DNA of 64,000 nt. Origin: Bacteroidota bacterium (lineage in GTDB: Bacteria; Bacteroidota; Bacteroidia; Bacteroidales; SZUA-534). Below, one piece after another: positions 15,538 to 25,753 of the stretch; within the stretch, counting starts at the first letter, position 1, and every line of letters begins with the position of its first letter. The position numbers were made by a program, and so were the translations under genes. The notes under the pieces were generated by a model. It was not told the DNA's origin and ran no database searches. It worked only from the letters and a program-made list of their open reading frames with translations. Location: positions 1-64,000 of the forward strand of contig QKGS01000061.1 in assembly GCA_003250355.1 (NCBI GenBank). The letters are read 5' to 3'.

Positions 15538-16140
15538 TCATGGTATTAAGAAAAACACACTCTCATTAACCCCAATATCGAACCTGCCATCGTGAACCGA
15601 AACAGGTATATTATTATCGAAAAATTGAAAATTAAAATACCCCGATAATATCACTAACTCCTCTTTATCGTCGATAAATACATTCTGCACCCTATTAAAT
15701 TCAATACTTCCGCTTATTAGCTTTACTGTATCGGAAACTATTTTACTTGTATCACTACTCTGTTTATTTATAACAATAATACCATTATCATCGAGCAAAT
15801 TTATTTTCCTCCCATTATATAATAATAAGTCTGAATGCGATTTTATGGTATACTCCGGATATGAAATGTTGACAGACATATAATTGCCTCTATACTGTCC
15901 CTGAAATATAAAATTAATAATATTGTTATCAACTGAAATATACAATGGCACTTCCTTGTCTGTATAAGTAAATAAATCACGCCCATAAAATGCCCCAAAT
16001 GTGTTATAACCCCACTCTGTATAAGCCGGCATCCCGGGTATGTCAGCATCTTCAATATATACCGAATTCATAAGGTCGGTCTCTTTTTTACAGCTATATA
16101 AAAATATTAATGCTGCTATTATTATAAATATCTGTTTCAT
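15538..16140 (-). CDS. Putative lipoprotein of unknown function
   Basis: A 200-residue protein with a lipobox at FLYSC (Cys17), followed by KKET, so it is a lipoprotein. The mature part is predicted beta-rich (many alternating hydrophobics such as VPLYISVDNNIINFIF and LVILSGYFNFQFF). It lies 42 bases downstream of an outer-membrane barrel gene on the same strand, so the two are probably one operon. No family recognised. Confidence 0.65.
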   Translation of the reverse strand: MKQIFIIIAALIFLYSCKKETDLMNSVYIEDADIPGMPAYTEWGYNTFGAFYGRDLFTYTDKEVPLYISVDNNIINFIFQGQYRGNYMSVNISYPEYTIKSHSDLLLYNGRKINLLDDNGIIVINKQSSDTSKIVSDTVKLISGSIEFNRVQNVFIDDKEELVILSGYFNFQFFDNNIPVSVHDGRFDIGVNESVFFLIP

Positions 16141-16182
16141 TCTATTTAAATATTAAGTTCATTATTACATAAAAAACAACCA

Positions 16183-16953
16183 CTACATAATTGGAACTAT
16201 CAAAGTTGCATACATTCCGATACCGGCTCCCGGATTTACAATTCCGGAACCTCTGCCATTTAAAATTATTGATGGAAGATTAGCACCTATAAGCAAGTTT
16301 GGTTTGCCTTGTTTCCCTAATTGATATCCCAAACTAAAATTCAATGCTATAAATGTTGTTTTGGCTTGGTCAAAAAGTTGAATTACTTCTTGTTCATGTA
16401 TTTCTGAATTTTCATTATAGAACTCTACATTACTCTCTTCGCTTACTTTAAACATAATATCGGTACCTACCCTGCCAAATATTCGCAAATAAGGTAAATA
16501 AAATGGAGAACTATACCTAAAATCAATTGGAATACCAACATACTGAACCTTTTGCCTTATATTATTAACCCTGTAATAATAAGTGTTCAAATTGTCTGTT
16601 TTTGAGTGCAAATAAAAGAAATTGTTCTCACTATTGTCAAACAAACTATTACCCACTACTGCAAATGAACTTACATACTTAAACCCGCCTGAAAATGCAA
16701 TTTTCTCATTTACGTTATATACAAAGTTCACATTTGCATAGGGCTGAAAACTAATGGAATTCAACATACTGGAAGCATTGGAAGTTTCCAAAACCCCGGC
16801 TCTTACAAAATCGTACTCTGAGCTTGACGAGTACGAATTAAAACCCGATTCTACAGCTACACTAAAGTGTTTCGTTATAGGCAATGAATCGGTTTGTCCC
16901 TTGCTCAATAATATTGAAGCAAGCATTAGAAAAAACAGTAAAATTATTTTCAT
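16183..16953 (-). CDS. Outer-membrane beta-barrel protein
   Basis: A 256-residue protein from the ATG at 16953, which gives a normal signal peptide (MKIILLFFLMLASILLSKG). The mature sequence has the alternating pattern and aromatic girdles of PorT/OmpA-like barrels (FSVAVESGFNSY, VQYVGIPIDFRYSSPFYLPYL, FIALNFSLGYQLG). It ends in a strand, ATLIVPIM. It is first in a two-gene operon with the lipoprotein at 15538-16140. Function unknown. Confidence 0.7.
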   Translation of the reverse strand: MKIILLFFLMLASILLSKGQTDSLPITKHFSVAVESGFNSYSSSSEYDFVRAGVLETSNASSMLNSISFQPYANVNFVYNVNEKIAFSGGFKYVSSFAVVGNSLFDNSENNFFYLHSKTDNLNTYYYRVNNIRQKVQYVGIPIDFRYSSPFYLPYLRIFGRVGTDIMFKVSEESNVEFYNENSEIHEQEVIQLFDQAKTTFIALNFSLGYQLGKQGKPNLLIGANLPSIILNGRGSGIVNPGAGIGMYATLIVPIM

Positions 16954-17039
16954 ACACACTTTTTAAAATATTTCTCAATAATCGTTAAATGAATATACAT
17001 TCACACTAATGATGCTTTGAGAACGAAAAAAGTTGTGTA

Positions 17040-20000
17040 CTACTTGGTTTCAGAATAAAAAATACCTTGCGATATATTATTACCATTTCTGAAATAGAAA
17101 GTACCGTAAGAGTATTTAACTTCAATATACTCTTTTGCAATACCACCGTGATTCATAATTACACGTTTAATAGTTTTACCGGGTTTGTCGTAATTTTCAA
17201 CAGTTTTTCCTTCAGGATATTGTTTTGCCAAATCGTTTAAGAAAGTATTATCGCGTTTTTCGCCCTGATAATCGAATTCATTTTTCTTAAATGAGCTTGC
17301 AGCAGCTTCGGCAGCAGCTTTTCTTTTTGCTTCTTCTTCGGCTGCCTGCTTATCGGCAAGTTCTTTAAGTTTAGAATCGCAAAGCTTAGCTTTTTGTTGA
17401 GCATACGAATCGTTGGCTTTTACACCAAGTGCTGAATTATAAAAAGCCTTAGCACCTGAATAATCGTTGGCATTAAAAAGTTTATCGGCAGTTGCAATAT
17501 ATTCATTGTATTTGGCTTCAATTTTAGCTTGCTCAGCTAAATTTGCTTTTTGCTGTTCAATAAGAATATTTACCTCTGCTATTTTTGCTTCAGCTTCAAA
17601 ATCGCCCGGTTTTAGCGACAGTGCTTGTTGGAACTGCGACTTAGCATCGTTGTAGTTTTTGCCTGCCATAATGTCTTTACCTTTACTCATAGCACTCTTG
17701 TACTCAGCCTCAAGTCGTGCTTTATCTGCTTTAATAGCATCGTTTATTTTAGCAATTTGCTGATCGGGATAAGTTTCGCCGGGCTTAATTGATTTTGCAT
17801 CCATATAAGCTGAAATAGCACTTTCGTACTGCTTATTTTCAAACATTTTATCGGCAGTAGCAATTTTAGTATTATACTGTTCTTCTTTTGCTTTTTGCTC
17901 AGCCATTTTACGAGCTTCTTCAGCAAGCAACTGGTCAATTTTTGCAATTTGTTCTTTCGGATAACTTTCCGATACTAATACCCCCGCAGCCTGTTGATAA
18001 AGAGGTTTTGCTTCTGTATATTTTTTAGACCCAAATAAATTGTCGGCCTGAGAAATAAGCTTATCGTATTGTTGCTGTTTTTTCTGTTTTTCGCCAATTA
18101 ACGCTGTTATTTCGGCTATTTTTTGTTTAGGTAAATTCTCATCGGGTTTTAACGACGAAGCATCCATAAATGACTGCATTGCACCATTCAAATTGTTTGA
18201 ACTTAAAGCAGCTTGACCTGCCGCCACTTTTTGGTCATACTGTTGCTGAATATCGGCAGCAGCTTTCACCAAACGGTCTATCTCAGCTATACGCTCTTTG
18301 GGGTATATTTCGCTACTCTTAACTAGTGCTGCCTGACTATATAATCCTTTGGCCTCATTATATTTTTTCTGACTAAAATTCTGATCTGCATCAGCTATAA
18401 GGCTCTTGTACTGAGCATCAACTTTAGCTTGCTGTTCACGTAATTTTGCCTGCTCTGCAAGTAAAGCTGTTATTTCTGCCAGTCTGTTTTTAGGATGTGT
18501 CTCATTAGGTTTTACAGCAAGAGCTGCTTCATAATTAGTTTTAGCATTATCAAATTCCTTATTGGTAAATGCCTCATCAGCAGTTGCAATAAGTTTTTCG
18601 TAAGCCGCCTGATCTTTAGCCATTTTAGCTAAAGCTGCATCAACCAGTTTAAGTTGCTCTTTCGGATAGCTTTCATTTGGCTTTAGCTCAATAGCTGAAG
18701 TATATGAAGCTTTCGCCTGAGCGTATTGTTTTGAGTTGTATTGATTGTCGCCCGCAGTAATGGCCTGTTTGTATTTTGCATCAGTCTCTTTAAGCCCTGC
18801 CAACATAGTATTTAATTCCTGTATACGTGTGTCGGGGTACGATTCGTCGGGCTTTATAAACTTTGCTTGTTGATATAATCCAAGTGCTGTTTCCCAGTTT
18901 TTAGTATTATATGCTGCATCGGCTTTGGCAATGGTCTCTTTGTATTGAGCTAAAAGTTTGGCGGCAGCTTCTTGTTTTTGTTGTTCAGCTAAGAGCAATT
19001 TATCTATTTCGGCAATTTTTTGTTTCGGATAAGCCTCATTTGGCTTTAAGCCCGATGCTTTTACATATTCAGCTTTAGCGGCTTCGTAGCTTGCTGCGGT
19101 AAACATTTTATCGCCCGATTTTATATAAGCTGCATAATTTTCGTCGAGAGCTCTCATTGAAGCAAGCAATCCATCTATTTCGGTTATTTTCGATTTTGGA
19201 TATGCCTCATTGGGTTTTAAAGTAAGAGCTTCGCTATATGCATCTTTTGCCTCAGGATAGCTTTTTTGTCCAAACAGAGCATCGGCTTTAGTAATTGCAG
19301 CTTTATATTTTTGTTCGGTGGCAGCAATTCCGGCAAGTAATGAGTTTATGGTATTAATTCTCTCTTTCGGATATGTTTCATTTGGCATTATGCCACTTGC
19401 CTGCCGGTAAACTTCTAAAGCTTCGGTATATGCTTTTTGGTCATATAACCCATCTGCTTTTTGCAGTGCTGCTGCGTATTCGGCTTGCTTTTTAGCATCG
19501 GCATCGCGTTTTTGTTTTGCAGTCAGCAATATGGCATCAATTTCAGCTATTCGCTGCTTCGGATATGATTCATTGGGTTTTATTAAAGAAGCCTGCGTGT
19601 ACTCGCTCTTTGAATTTTCATAATCTTTGTTGTTAAACTTTGTGTCGGCCGATGCAATAAGGGTTGAATATTTCTCCTCGTTTGCCTTAATAGAAGCCAG
19701 TATTAGTTCTATCTCGCCTATCCTGTTCTTAGGATATGCTTCGGTTGGTTTAACTCCGAGTGCCTGATTATATGAGTTTTTAGCTTCTACATATTTTTTC
19801 TCATTGAACATAGCATCAGCTTTTTGAATAGCTTCGGCATATGCTTTTTCACGAGCGGCTGCCTGATCTGCTGCATTTTTCATTGCAAGCAGTTTATTGT
19901 CTATTTCAGTAATTCGGGTCTGTGGGTGTTGTTCTGTTGGAAATAAAGCAAGGGCTTCCTGATATGAAACTTTTGCGCTCTCCCATTTTTGAACATTAAA

Positions 20001-21617
20001 ATCGGCATCGGCTTTGGCTATAGCCATATCGTAGGCTTTTCGTTTAGCGGCCATATCGCCAAGTAATTTATCAATTTCGGCTATTCGCTGCTTCGGATAT
20101 GCTTCATTTTGCTTTATAGCTATAGCTTCATTATATAGTGTTTTTGCATTGCTATAATCTTTTTGGTTAAATGCTGCATCGGCTTTGGCTATAGCCTGTT
20201 TATAACTTTCATCACGAGCCTGCGATTTTTGTTGAGCCATAAGTGCTATGGCAGCATCTATCTCTGCAATTTTATCTTTCGGATATTGTTCGTTTGGTTT
20301 TACGCCAAGTGCTGCATTATAGTTGTTCTTGGCATTGTCCCACGATTTTTGATTAAATGCCTGGTCGGCCAATGCAATAAAACTGTTGTATTTTGAATCT
20401 TTATCTTTCTGAGCAGCAAGTATATTTTCTATTTCAACTATTCGCTGTTTTGGATATTGTTCGGCAGGTTTAATTGCACCTGCCTGCTGATATTTTCCAA
20501 GTGCCGGAACGTAGTTTTTTGCATTAAAATCGGCATCGGCTTGTGTTATTAGTGCTTTATACTGACGTTCCTGCTCTGCTTTATTAGCATTGTCGGCAGC
20601 TAACTGTGCCAGTAAAGCATTTATTTCGGCAAGTTTTATTTTTGGCAGTTCTTCTTCAGGTTTTAAAGTATTAGCAGTAGTATATTGCAGCTTGGCTTCT
20701 TGATACTTTTGCGCTGTTAAAGCCTGTAAACCCAATGTAATAGCAGTGTTATATTTTTTATTAAGCTCGGCAAGCTGAGAATCTTTAGCAGCAAGCTCGG
20801 CTAAAAGTTTATCAATTTTTGCAATTTGCTCTTTTGGGTAAGCTTCGGTATTATTTACTTCTAAAGCTTTCTGATAGTTTTCCTTCGCTAACTCATAGCT
20901 TTTAGCTTCAAAACCATTATCGGCCAGCTTAATATACTTATCGTAATCGGACAGGTTTCTGTTATCCTGCTTGCGTATTTTTGCTATGGCAAGAAGTTGG
21001 TCGTCGGGATAAGGGTCGTACGGGTCGTAGTCAATAGCTTTGGTATAAAGTTTTTCGGCATTATCGTAATCGGCACTATTAAATGCAGCATCGGCCTGAG
21101 AAAGTATTCTTTGATATGTTTCCTGAAGTAAACGTTCATACTGCTTCATCATATCGTTCATCCGTTTTTGACGGCTTTTAGTGTATTCTACATCATAATC
21201 GAAATCGCCAAGGGTTTCATCGAATTTTATTTTGCCAATAGGTTCGTCCCAAAATGAAGCATCGAAACCTTCAACTTCGCGTACCATTTCCATTGCAAAC
21301 CTGTAATTATAGACACCAAAATCGGCCGATGGTACATTGGTATTAAACCAAAGCCTTTTTGGAAAAAAACCTATTTTGGTTACAACTATTTCACAGTTCT
21401 TATTTAAGTTTAGCTTTACATCGAGCTTGCCTGCCAGTGTGGCATCGGCTGTGTAAACGAGTTTACCGTCTTCGTACACCTGAGCTTTAGCTCCCGATAT
21501 GGTAGCACGGTCTACTTTAATGGTTCCTTTAACATAAAGAGCTCCTTCGCCTGTTTCCTGTGCAAATAGTGAGAAATTAAAAAGAAGAAGAAATATAATT
21601 GACAATTGATGCTTCAT
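17040..21617 (-). CDS. Giant exported TPR-like repeat protein (21 repeats)
   Basis: A 1,525-residue protein when started at the ATG at 21617, which begins a proper signal peptide (MKHQLSIIFLLLF); the longer frame to 21680 lacks one. An N-terminal beta domain (about 25-110) precedes 21 tandem units of roughly 57-67 residues. Each is a TPR-like helix pair (ADALFGQKSYPEAKDAYSEA) closing with KPNExYPKxxIAEID and a coiled-coil linker. A C-terminal beta domain follows (about the last 85 residues, KRVIMNHGGIAKEYIEVKY). It is third in an operon after two lipoproteins. Likely a long periplasmic or envelope scaffold; repeat number may vary between strains. Confidence 0.85.
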   Translation of the reverse strand: MKHQLSIIFLLLFNFSLFAQETGEGALYVKGTIKVDRATISGAKAQVYEDGKLVYTADATLAGKLDVKLNLNKNCEIVVTKIGFFPKRLWFNTNVPSADFGVYNYRFAMEMVREVEGFDASFWDEPIGKIKFDETLGDFDYDVEYTKSRQKRMNDMMKQYERLLQETYQRILSQADAAFNSADYDNAEKLYTKAIDYDPYDPYPDDQLLAIAKIRKQDNRNLSDYDKYIKLADNGFEAKSYELAKENYQKALEVNNTEAYPKEQIAKIDKLLAELAAKDSQLAELNKKYNTAITLGLQALTAQKYQEAKLQYTTANTLKPEEELPKIKLAEINALLAQLAADNANKAEQERQYKALITQADADFNAKNYVPALGKYQQAGAIKPAEQYPKQRIVEIENILAAQKDKDSKYNSFIALADQAFNQKSWDNAKNNYNAALGVKPNEQYPKDKIAEIDAAIALMAQQKSQARDESYKQAIAKADAAFNQKDYSNAKTLYNEAIAIKQNEAYPKQRIAEIDKLLGDMAAKRKAYDMAIAKADADFNVQKWESAKVSYQEALALFPTEQHPQTRITEIDNKLLAMKNAADQAAAREKAYAEAIQKADAMFNEKKYVEAKNSYNQALGVKPTEAYPKNRIGEIELILASIKANEEKYSTLIASADTKFNNKDYENSKSEYTQASLIKPNESYPKQRIAEIDAILLTAKQKRDADAKKQAEYAAALQKADGLYDQKAYTEALEVYRQASGIMPNETYPKERINTINSLLAGIAATEQKYKAAITKADALFGQKSYPEAKDAYSEALTLKPNEAYPKSKITEIDGLLASMRALDENYAAYIKSGDKMFTAASYEAAKAEYVKASGLKPNEAYPKQKIAEIDKLLLAEQQKQEAAAKLLAQYKETIAKADAAYNTKNWETALGLYQQAKFIKPDESYPDTRIQELNTMLAGLKETDAKYKQAITAGDNQYNSKQYAQAKASYTSAIELKPNESYPKEQLKLVDAALAKMAKDQAAYEKLIATADEAFTNKEFDNAKTNYEAALAVKPNETHPKNRLAEITALLAEQAKLREQQAKVDAQYKSLIADADQNFSQKKYNEAKGLYSQAALVKSSEIYPKERIAEIDRLVKAAADIQQQYDQKVAAGQAALSSNNLNGAMQSFMDASSLKPDENLPKQKIAEITALIGEKQKKQQQYDKLISQADNLFGSKKYTEAKPLYQQAAGVLVSESYPKEQIAKIDQLLAEEARKMAEQKAKEEQYNTKIATADKMFENKQYESAISAYMDAKSIKPGETYPDQQIAKINDAIKADKARLEAEYKSAMSKGKDIMAGKNYNDAKSQFQQALSLKPGDFEAEAKIAEVNILIEQQKANLAEQAKIEAKYNEYIATADKLFNANDYSGAKAFYNSALGVKANDSYAQQKAKLCDSKLKELADKQAAEEEAKRKAAAEAAASSFKKNEFDYQGEKRDNTFLNDLAKQYPEGKTVENYDKPGKTIKRVIMNHGGIAKEYIEVKYSYGTFYFRNGNNISQGIFYSETK

Positions 21618-21712
21618 AATTAGCTTGTTAAATAATAATTGTATCATCTTACAAAATAATACATTGGTGCAAAGGTACATAATTTGATATGTTCAACAAG
21701 TATTTGGCATAT

Positions 21713-23077
21713 TTACTTTAAAACAGCTTCATTGATAATAGTTATAAGCTTTTTTGAAAGATACACATTGAAGTTTTTGTAAGCATCCTTACTTGCTTCT
21801 TTAAAACTACTCTGAACACCTTCAATATCATGAATACTCTTTGACATTATTATTTCATTATTAGTGTTCAATATTTTCATTTCAGCTCGTAAGCCTGCAT
21901 AAAACATACCTCCATCCTGCTTTTTATTGATAGTATTTACCGTAAAACTTAAAATTAAATCGGCCTCCGCCTTATTATGTGTCAAAACATATCCATTGTC
22001 GGTTAGAATTTGTTCTGCTTTTTGTTGTACAACATTCAGTTTTGTATTTCGGGTAAGTACCTTTTCATCGGTTTGAATAAAAAAAGTTGGCTTTTGCAGT
22101 ACTATATTAACTACCCCGCTATTTACGTTAAGTGATGAGATTATTTTTTTCAATGTAATGTCACGTGTCGATTTTATGGTTATTTCTTCGAGATTCAATG
22201 CAGCCGTAAACCTTATATTATCTGATTTAGAAGGTAATAATGAAGTATTGTATCTTATAATACCATCGGTGTCGGAGGCTGTTTTATTATTAACTACCGG
22301 TCGTTTGTTTGCGTAAAACTCAATGGGAATACCTGAAAGGTTTGCTCCCGATTGCGACTTTACTATAAACTCAATTTTATTATCACTGTTTTCTACCCCC
22401 TGCTTAATAGTAATATCGCTTATAAGCGGTTCTATAACAATTCCGCTCAGCAGCTTCGATAAACCTGAAAATAGTTCATTGCCAAGGAACACATTACTAC
22501 CATTATGCTGATATTCCAGTGGTTCTGTCCAAAATTGCTTTACAGCCTCTATCCCTTTGATATAATAAACCAAAGCGTTGTACACCTGATTGGTTTCTTG
22601 CTCTTTTTCGGCCTTGAGCAAATAGTCGACTGCAATGGCACAAGCTTCTCTTATTCGTTTTGCTTTTAGTTCTTGGTATTTAGCTTTCGATAATCGATAA
22701 TATTCCCAGTAGTATGTACCATCGTCGAAGCTATCTACCAGTTCATAACCTTCGAGATATTGGTTTGATGATGCTTTGATTTTTGACTGAAAATCGTCGG
22801 AATAGCCGGCTGAGTTTTCAAAACTATATAAAACCGAGCGTGAAGATATATTAACCGAAATAGATGACGATAAATCGGATAAGGCATTATTTTGGGCTTT
22901 ATCTTTATATGCACTTATATCGACAGTTTTGAGTGCCGACCCTACTCCTGTGTAATATCCTTCAATTACCGGTGTTGTTAACACCCACTGTGGCTTTGGT
23001 GGTGCTGTTGTTTTTTTTGCAGCACAACCGGCTAATGCCAATATCAATAATGCTATATTAATTTTTCTCAGGATCAT
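21713..23077 (-). CDS. LPP20-like lipoprotein
   Basis: A 454-residue protein with lipobox LAGC (Cys18). Residues about 25-130 match the LPP20/DUF pattern: KPQWVL ... GYYTGVGSA ... ISAYKDKAQNNALSDLSSSISV, in which a small domain follows a W-V-x motif. The middle part (about 210-320) looks like an Ig-like beta domain (NLSGIPIEFYANKRPV), and the C-terminal domain (about 330-454) resembles a FlgT/CsgG-neighbour-type fold. Its start overlaps the upstream lipoprotein gene by 20 bases, and the giant repeat protein follows, so the three products probably form one envelope complex. Confidence 0.7.
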   Translation of the reverse strand: MILRKINIALLILALAGCAAKKTTAPPKPQWVLTTPVIEGYYTGVGSALKTVDISAYKDKAQNNALSDLSSSISVNISSRSVLYSFENSAGYSDDFQSKIKASSNQYLEGYELVDSFDDGTYYWEYYRLSKAKYQELKAKRIREACAIAVDYLLKAEKEQETNQVYNALVYYIKGIEAVKQFWTEPLEYQHNGSNVFLGNELFSGLSKLLSGIVIEPLISDITIKQGVENSDNKIEFIVKSQSGANLSGIPIEFYANKRPVVNNKTASDTDGIIRYNTSLLPSKSDNIRFTAALNLEEITIKSTRDITLKKIISSLNVNSGVVNIVLQKPTFFIQTDEKVLTRNTKLNVVQQKAEQILTDNGYVLTHNKAEADLILSFTVNTINKKQDGGMFYAGLRAEMKILNTNNEIIMSKSIHDIEGVQSSFKEASKDAYKNFNVYLSKKLITIINEAVLK

Positions 23078-24425
23078 AACTCATTACTTTATTTGCTATA
23101 TATGTACCCACCGCAACATTTATATCTGATTTTAAAACAGATAGCGGCTTTAATTCTTTACTTGATTTCAATAGCTGTTGCAAATGCATCGCATCGGCTT
23201 TATTATCTTTCACAACATCTTCGGGCGATTCTTTGTCGCTGTGTTTCCAGTATCCGGGAACCAACATCTTGGTATCACCACTATACTCTGCATAATGAAT
23301 ATTGTCACTAACAGTTTTATTTATTACATCGCTAATAACTAAAGTACCGGTTTCAACGCTTACCAGTTTAAAACTAACCCTACACGAAACTTCTATTGAC
23401 TGAGAATACTCTTTATACTCTGTTTTATGGTACTGAACCTTAGGCGGAACACCTTCGCCCTGTGGTATTATTTGTTTAAAGTACCCCTTTTTATTTTCAA
23501 CTTTCAGCTTAGGTGTATTTATGGTATACTTTTCTATTGTTACGGAAAGTAACCCTTTTACCACTGCTGTTTGCCCTAGTTTAATATTACTATTATCATT
23601 ATTCGCAGCATTTGCCTGCTCCTGCTTAACAGAGCCAAGCATCTGATTGCTTATTATTTTCATAAATGGGGAATTGCTTTCCGATACTGTTTTATAAACA
23701 ATATTGGCAATACTATTCTCCTCACCTCGTGCAGGAGTATTATTTACAAGTTCATGCAGTGAAATGGTATAAATAGCTTTTTGCAATGCCTCATCTTTAA
23801 GTGATAAAGCATCTTTAAAACCCGGGGCTTCGGTGGTTATTTCGTAAAAACTGTAATATGCTTTACGGTATTTTTCATTTTCCAAATATGCTTTCCCTTT
23901 ACGGTAAATGGGTTCAAAACGAGCCTCTTTGCGCATTTCTTCCACATTAAAATAATTTTTATCGATAGAGCTTATTTCATTAAGTGTTTTTTCGGCTTGT
24001 TCAAATTGTTCCTCGTTCATTAATACTAATGATTTTTGATAAAGAGACTCTAAATAGTTTTTCTTGCTTTCACTAAAAAACTCATTGTATTCAACAGGGA
24101 ATTCGAGGGTACACTTTATGGCTTTCAAATTTGAAAAGTACTTCTGAGCATCTAAATAAAGATACACTGCATCTTTATCGTTACTGTTGTTATATTGTTC
24201 TTTAAATTTGTCGAGCATATTGTCGAGAGTAACCTGACCTGCCTTTCGCAAACCAACCTGAGCATCAACATTATTGGCATTTCGACTTACTGCCAAATAA
24301 TACATTTCGGCAGCTTTTTCATAATAACCTGCGGCCTCAAATTCAACTGCTCTTTTAGTATATCGCTTTGAAGCACAACTTACTAACAACAAGCTAATAG
24401 TTAAAAAACATAAAATATACCTCAT
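23058..24425 (-). CDS. TPR lipoprotein
   Basis: A 455-residue protein with lipobox LLVSC (Cys17). Two TPR-like segments are visible near the N-terminus (RAVEFEAAGYYEKAAEMYYLAV) and at about 125-200 (NEEQFEQAEKTL, NEKYRKAYYSFYEI). The C-terminal half is beta-rich. It is the first gene of the three-gene operon ending at 17040 and is divergent from the gene at 24551 over 125 bases, which must hold both promoters. A structural or scaffolding role in the envelope is inferred. Confidence 0.75.
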   Translation of the reverse strand: MRYILCFLTISLLLVSCASKRYTKRAVEFEAAGYYEKAAEMYYLAVSRNANNVDAQVGLRKAGQVTLDNMLDKFKEQYNNSNDKDAVYLYLDAQKYFSNLKAIKCTLEFPVEYNEFFSESKKNYLESLYQKSLVLMNEEQFEQAEKTLNEISSIDKNYFNVEEMRKEARFEPIYRKGKAYLENEKYRKAYYSFYEITTEAPGFKDALSLKDEALQKAIYTISLHELVNNTPARGEENSIANIVYKTVSESNSPFMKIISNQMLGSVKQEQANAANNDNSNIKLGQTAVVKGLLSVTIEKYTINTPKLKVENKKGYFKQIIPQGEGVPPKVQYHKTEYKEYSQSIEVSCRVSFKLVSVETGTLVISDVINKTVSDNIHYAEYSGDTKMLVPGYWKHSDKESPEDVVKDNKADAMHLQQLLKSSKELKPLSVLKSDINVAVGTYIANKVMSYDPEKN

Positions 24426-24550
24426 GTAATTCTATTTTTATAAATTCTGTTAAAAATAGTAATTAATTTTATGACATAACAAACTTACCTCTCTCTGCTT
24501 GCAGATGTAGTTTTCTTGCAGTATGTTTACTTGCTATAATATTTTATTGA

Positions 24551-25453
24551 ATGAGCATTAATTACGTTAAACAATCGAAAATAGATAAGGTTAAATGGGA
24601 CAAATGTATAAACAGTTCTGTAAATGGTATTGTATATGCTTATTCGTGGTATTTAGATATAGTGTCGCCAAACTGGGATGCTCTTATTATTGGTGATTAC
24701 GAAGCTGTAATGCCAATAACCGGCAAAAAAAAATACGGCATATCATATATTTATCAACCTGTATATTCGCAACAACTTGGAGTATTTACCACTGGTATAT
24801 TGAATGAGAAACTGGTAAACGACTTTTTAAGTGCTATTCCAAAATTTTTTAAGGTAATAAACATAAAGCTAAACTCATATAATAAAGTTTCTCATAAATC
24901 ATTCAGTATTCATGAGAAGGTAACTTATGAGCTTGACTTAATATCGGGGTATAACACGTTACGTTCGCATTACAGTAGTAATACAGTAAGAAATATTAAG
25001 AAAGCTAAAAATGAAAATATACACATAGCAAAGCATACCGGGTTAAAAGATTTTCTTACACTGGTAAATGAAACATCAAATATTCCTGTAAGTATATTTG
25101 AACTCAACTGTTTAAGAAAAATTATCCCCTTTGCAGTACGGTACAATATGGGTAATATTTACGGTGCTTATAACAGCAACAATCAGCTTGTGGCAGCGGC
25201 CTTTATTATTAAAAGCCACAACAAGGCTATATATCATTTGGCAGCATCGACCGACGAGGGAAAAGAGAGCCGGGCAATGTTCAGTATTATAGACTCATAC
25301 ATATACGATAATGCCGAAAAAAACCTTACTCTCGATTTTGAAGGGTCAATGATTGAAGGGATAGCACGATTCTACAAAGGCTTTGGTGCTCAACCTGTTA
25401 AGTATTTGAATATTCGCAGAAGCCGTATCCCTTTTTTTAATATATCTATTTAA
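24551..25453 (+). CDS. FemAB/GNAT-like acyltransferase
   Basis: A 300-residue cytosolic protein resembling the Acetyltransf_6 / FemAB group. It has an N-terminal half with SWYLDIVSPNWDALI and a C-terminal GNAT-like half with VAAAFIIKSHNKAIYHLAAS followed by LDFEGSMIEGIARFYKGFGAQP, the typical end motif of this fold. Members transfer amino acids or acyl groups to peptidoglycan, lipids or small molecules. The gene stands alone, and no substrate can be inferred from neighbours. Confidence 0.7.
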   Translation: MSINYVKQSKIDKVKWDKCINSSVNGIVYAYSWYLDIVSPNWDALIIGDYEAVMPITGKKKYGISYIYQPVYSQQLGVFTTGILNEKLVNDFLSAIPKFFKVINIKLNSYNKVSHKSFSIHEKVTYELDLISGYNTLRSHYSSNTVRNIKKAKNENIHIAKHTGLKDFLTLVNETSNIPVSIFELNCLRKIIPFAVRYNMGNIYGAYNSNNQLVAAAFIIKSHNKAIYHLAASTDEGKESRAMFSIIDSYIYDNAEKNLTLDFEGSMIEGIARFYKGFGAQPVKYLNIRRSRIPFFNISI

Positions 25454-25524
25454 TAGATAAATATGTGAAGCCAAATGTTGGCAATATATACCTAAAATCA
25501 ATTTTTATAAAACAAGTAGTTATT

Positions 25525-25719
25525 TTATAGCTGGGCTACAGAATATATATATTCGGTATCGGCTTTGTATTTATCGTCAGAGAGTTTACAGTTTCTATTT
25601 TCAATAGCATCGTCAATCTGATTTATTTCAACTGAATATTCATGCATATTCCAATAGCAGTTAAACTCAAACGAATCGACAAATTGTTGCTCATTTTTAA
25701 TTGTGTTTTTTGTTTCCAT
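25525..25719 (-). CDS. Small acidic hypothetical protein
   Basis: A 64-residue, acidic, soluble protein with no recognised motif. It starts 34 bases after the stop of the bifunctional acyltransferase on the same strand and may be its operon partner. Coding status rests only on the open frame and position. Confidence 0.4.
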   Translation of the reverse strand: METKNTIKNEQQFVDSFEFNCYWNMHEYSVEINQIDDAIENRNCKLSDDKYKADTEYIYSVAQL

Positions 25720-25753
25720 AATTGAAATGTTTTATTAACCAACACATTGTCGG

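Noticed and set aside
17040-21617. Tandem repeats as a CRISPR-like or satellite array
   Set aside because: The repeats are one open reading frame with a protein-level period of about 57-67 residues.
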